Below are positions 63,769 to 64,000 of a stretch of DNA of 64,000 nucleotides, one piece after another. The DNA is from Nitrospirota bacterium (GTDB lineage Bacteria > Nitrospirota > Nitrospiria > 2-01-FULL-66-17). Under the pieces are notes generated by a model, which was not told where the DNA came from, did no database searches, and saw only the letters and a program-made list of their open reading frames with translations. The position numbers and the translations under genes were made by a program. Location: assembly GCA_040757335.1 (NCBI GenBank), contig JBFLXB010000002.1:100381-164380 (forward strand), given 5' to 3'. How positions within the stretch are numbered: the stretch's first letter is position 1; the number at the start of each line of letters is the position of its first letter.

Positions 63769-64000
63769 TTATCGCTCCAGATGCAGTCGCTCGAGGTAGT
63801 GACGTGCCGTCAGGATACGAATTCCCCTGTACTCCTTGAGCACCAGGAGATCGTGATCTCCCGTGATCAGATACCGACCGTGCCCCTCGACCGCGCACAC
63901 CAAGATCGCATCGTCATCGGGGTCTCGGCAGACCGGCTCCTGAACATTGCCGACAACTTGCAGGCTGTCGATGCGGAGCAGAGTCAGAAATCGTTCGATC
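63769..64000 (-). CDS. PIN-domain protein, C-terminal part (runs off right edge)
   Basis: The minus-strand frame is open at the right edge and reads PVCRDPDDDAILVCAVEGHG, then RYLITGDHDLLVLKEYRGIR, then ILTARHYLERL and TAA. It matches the second half of the PIN toxin at 61893-62294 (CRDPDDDHILACA, YLVTGDHDLLVM). It has the last two acidic active-site positions of the PIN fold. The N-terminal half lies outside the window. Confidence 0.85.
   Translation of the reverse strand, partial: IERFLTLLRIDSLQVVGNVQEPVCRDPDDDAILVCAVEGHGRYLITGDHDLLVLKEYRGIRILTARHYLERLHLER

Overview
The window is high-GC, gene-dense DNA from a Gram-negative bacterium. It encodes a TonB/BtuB system, a FadL-type porin, lipoproteins, an exosortase, the MEP isoprenoid genes ispD and ispF, and an RpoD-like sigma factor. 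The gene mix (exosortase with a giant TPR lipoprotein, a compact S-adenosylhomocysteinase, FAD reductase with TVP38, bufferin genes) would fit Nitrospirota or a nearby deep-branching phylum. I see no marker that settles this.

Layout. 0-7 kb: end of rfbB, an exosortase, an NtrB/NtrC-type two-component pair and a TPR lipoprotein, probably an exopolysaccharide/PEP-CTERM export locus, with a 239-bp MITE-like repeat in between. 6.9-17.7 kb: housekeeping genes (HtrA protease, PIN-TRAM protein, ispD-ispF-cysE, rpoD-like sigma factor, 2-hydroxyacid dehydrogenase, CcsA-like protein, metK-ahcY, a MoaD/ThiS-like protein). 17.9-22.6 kb: a STAND-ATPase/SARP regulator and a ZU5/glycine-rich lipoprotein. 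31.1 to 22.8 kb, minus strand: a cobalamin-riboswitch operon btuF-btuC-btuD-tonB-btuB followed by an NAD-binding epimerase-like gene and a membrane-anchored MutS-like gene. 31.4-37.3 kb: assorted genes including an ACP/acyl-AMP ligase/acyltransferase fusion and trmO.

37.3-50.7 kb is the most unusual part. An EAL remnant and half of a second MITE abut a MerR-type operator with a truncated merR. Then follow merA, a DsrE-like exported protein, an ECF sigma/zinc anti-sigma pair, and a five-gene run beginning with a fusion of a PqqD-like domain, a radical-SAM/SPASM domain and an ArsM-like methyltransferase. The rest of that run is a PiT transporter, a TVP38 protein, a DUF3047 protein and a FAD reductase. 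A complete bufferin-type cluster comes next: DUF2282 precursor, DUF692 MNIO enzyme, DUF2063 partner and DoxX. I read the stretch as a metal and metalloid handling region that joins redox detoxification, methylation and a cysteine-modified RiPP.

51-64 kb: a glycogen-debranching-type enzyme, a small gene graveyard next to a 3' tRNA-Phe fragment (possible attachment site), two tandem STAND/SARP regulators with nearly identical 3' ends, a FadL-type porin, and a cluster of PIN/DUF5615 toxin-antitoxin modules that runs off the right edge.

No rRNA gene, no complete tRNA and no CRISPR array was seen. Start codons were chosen from Shine-Dalgarno spacing, overlap with neighbours and family length, and are inferences unless stated otherwise.
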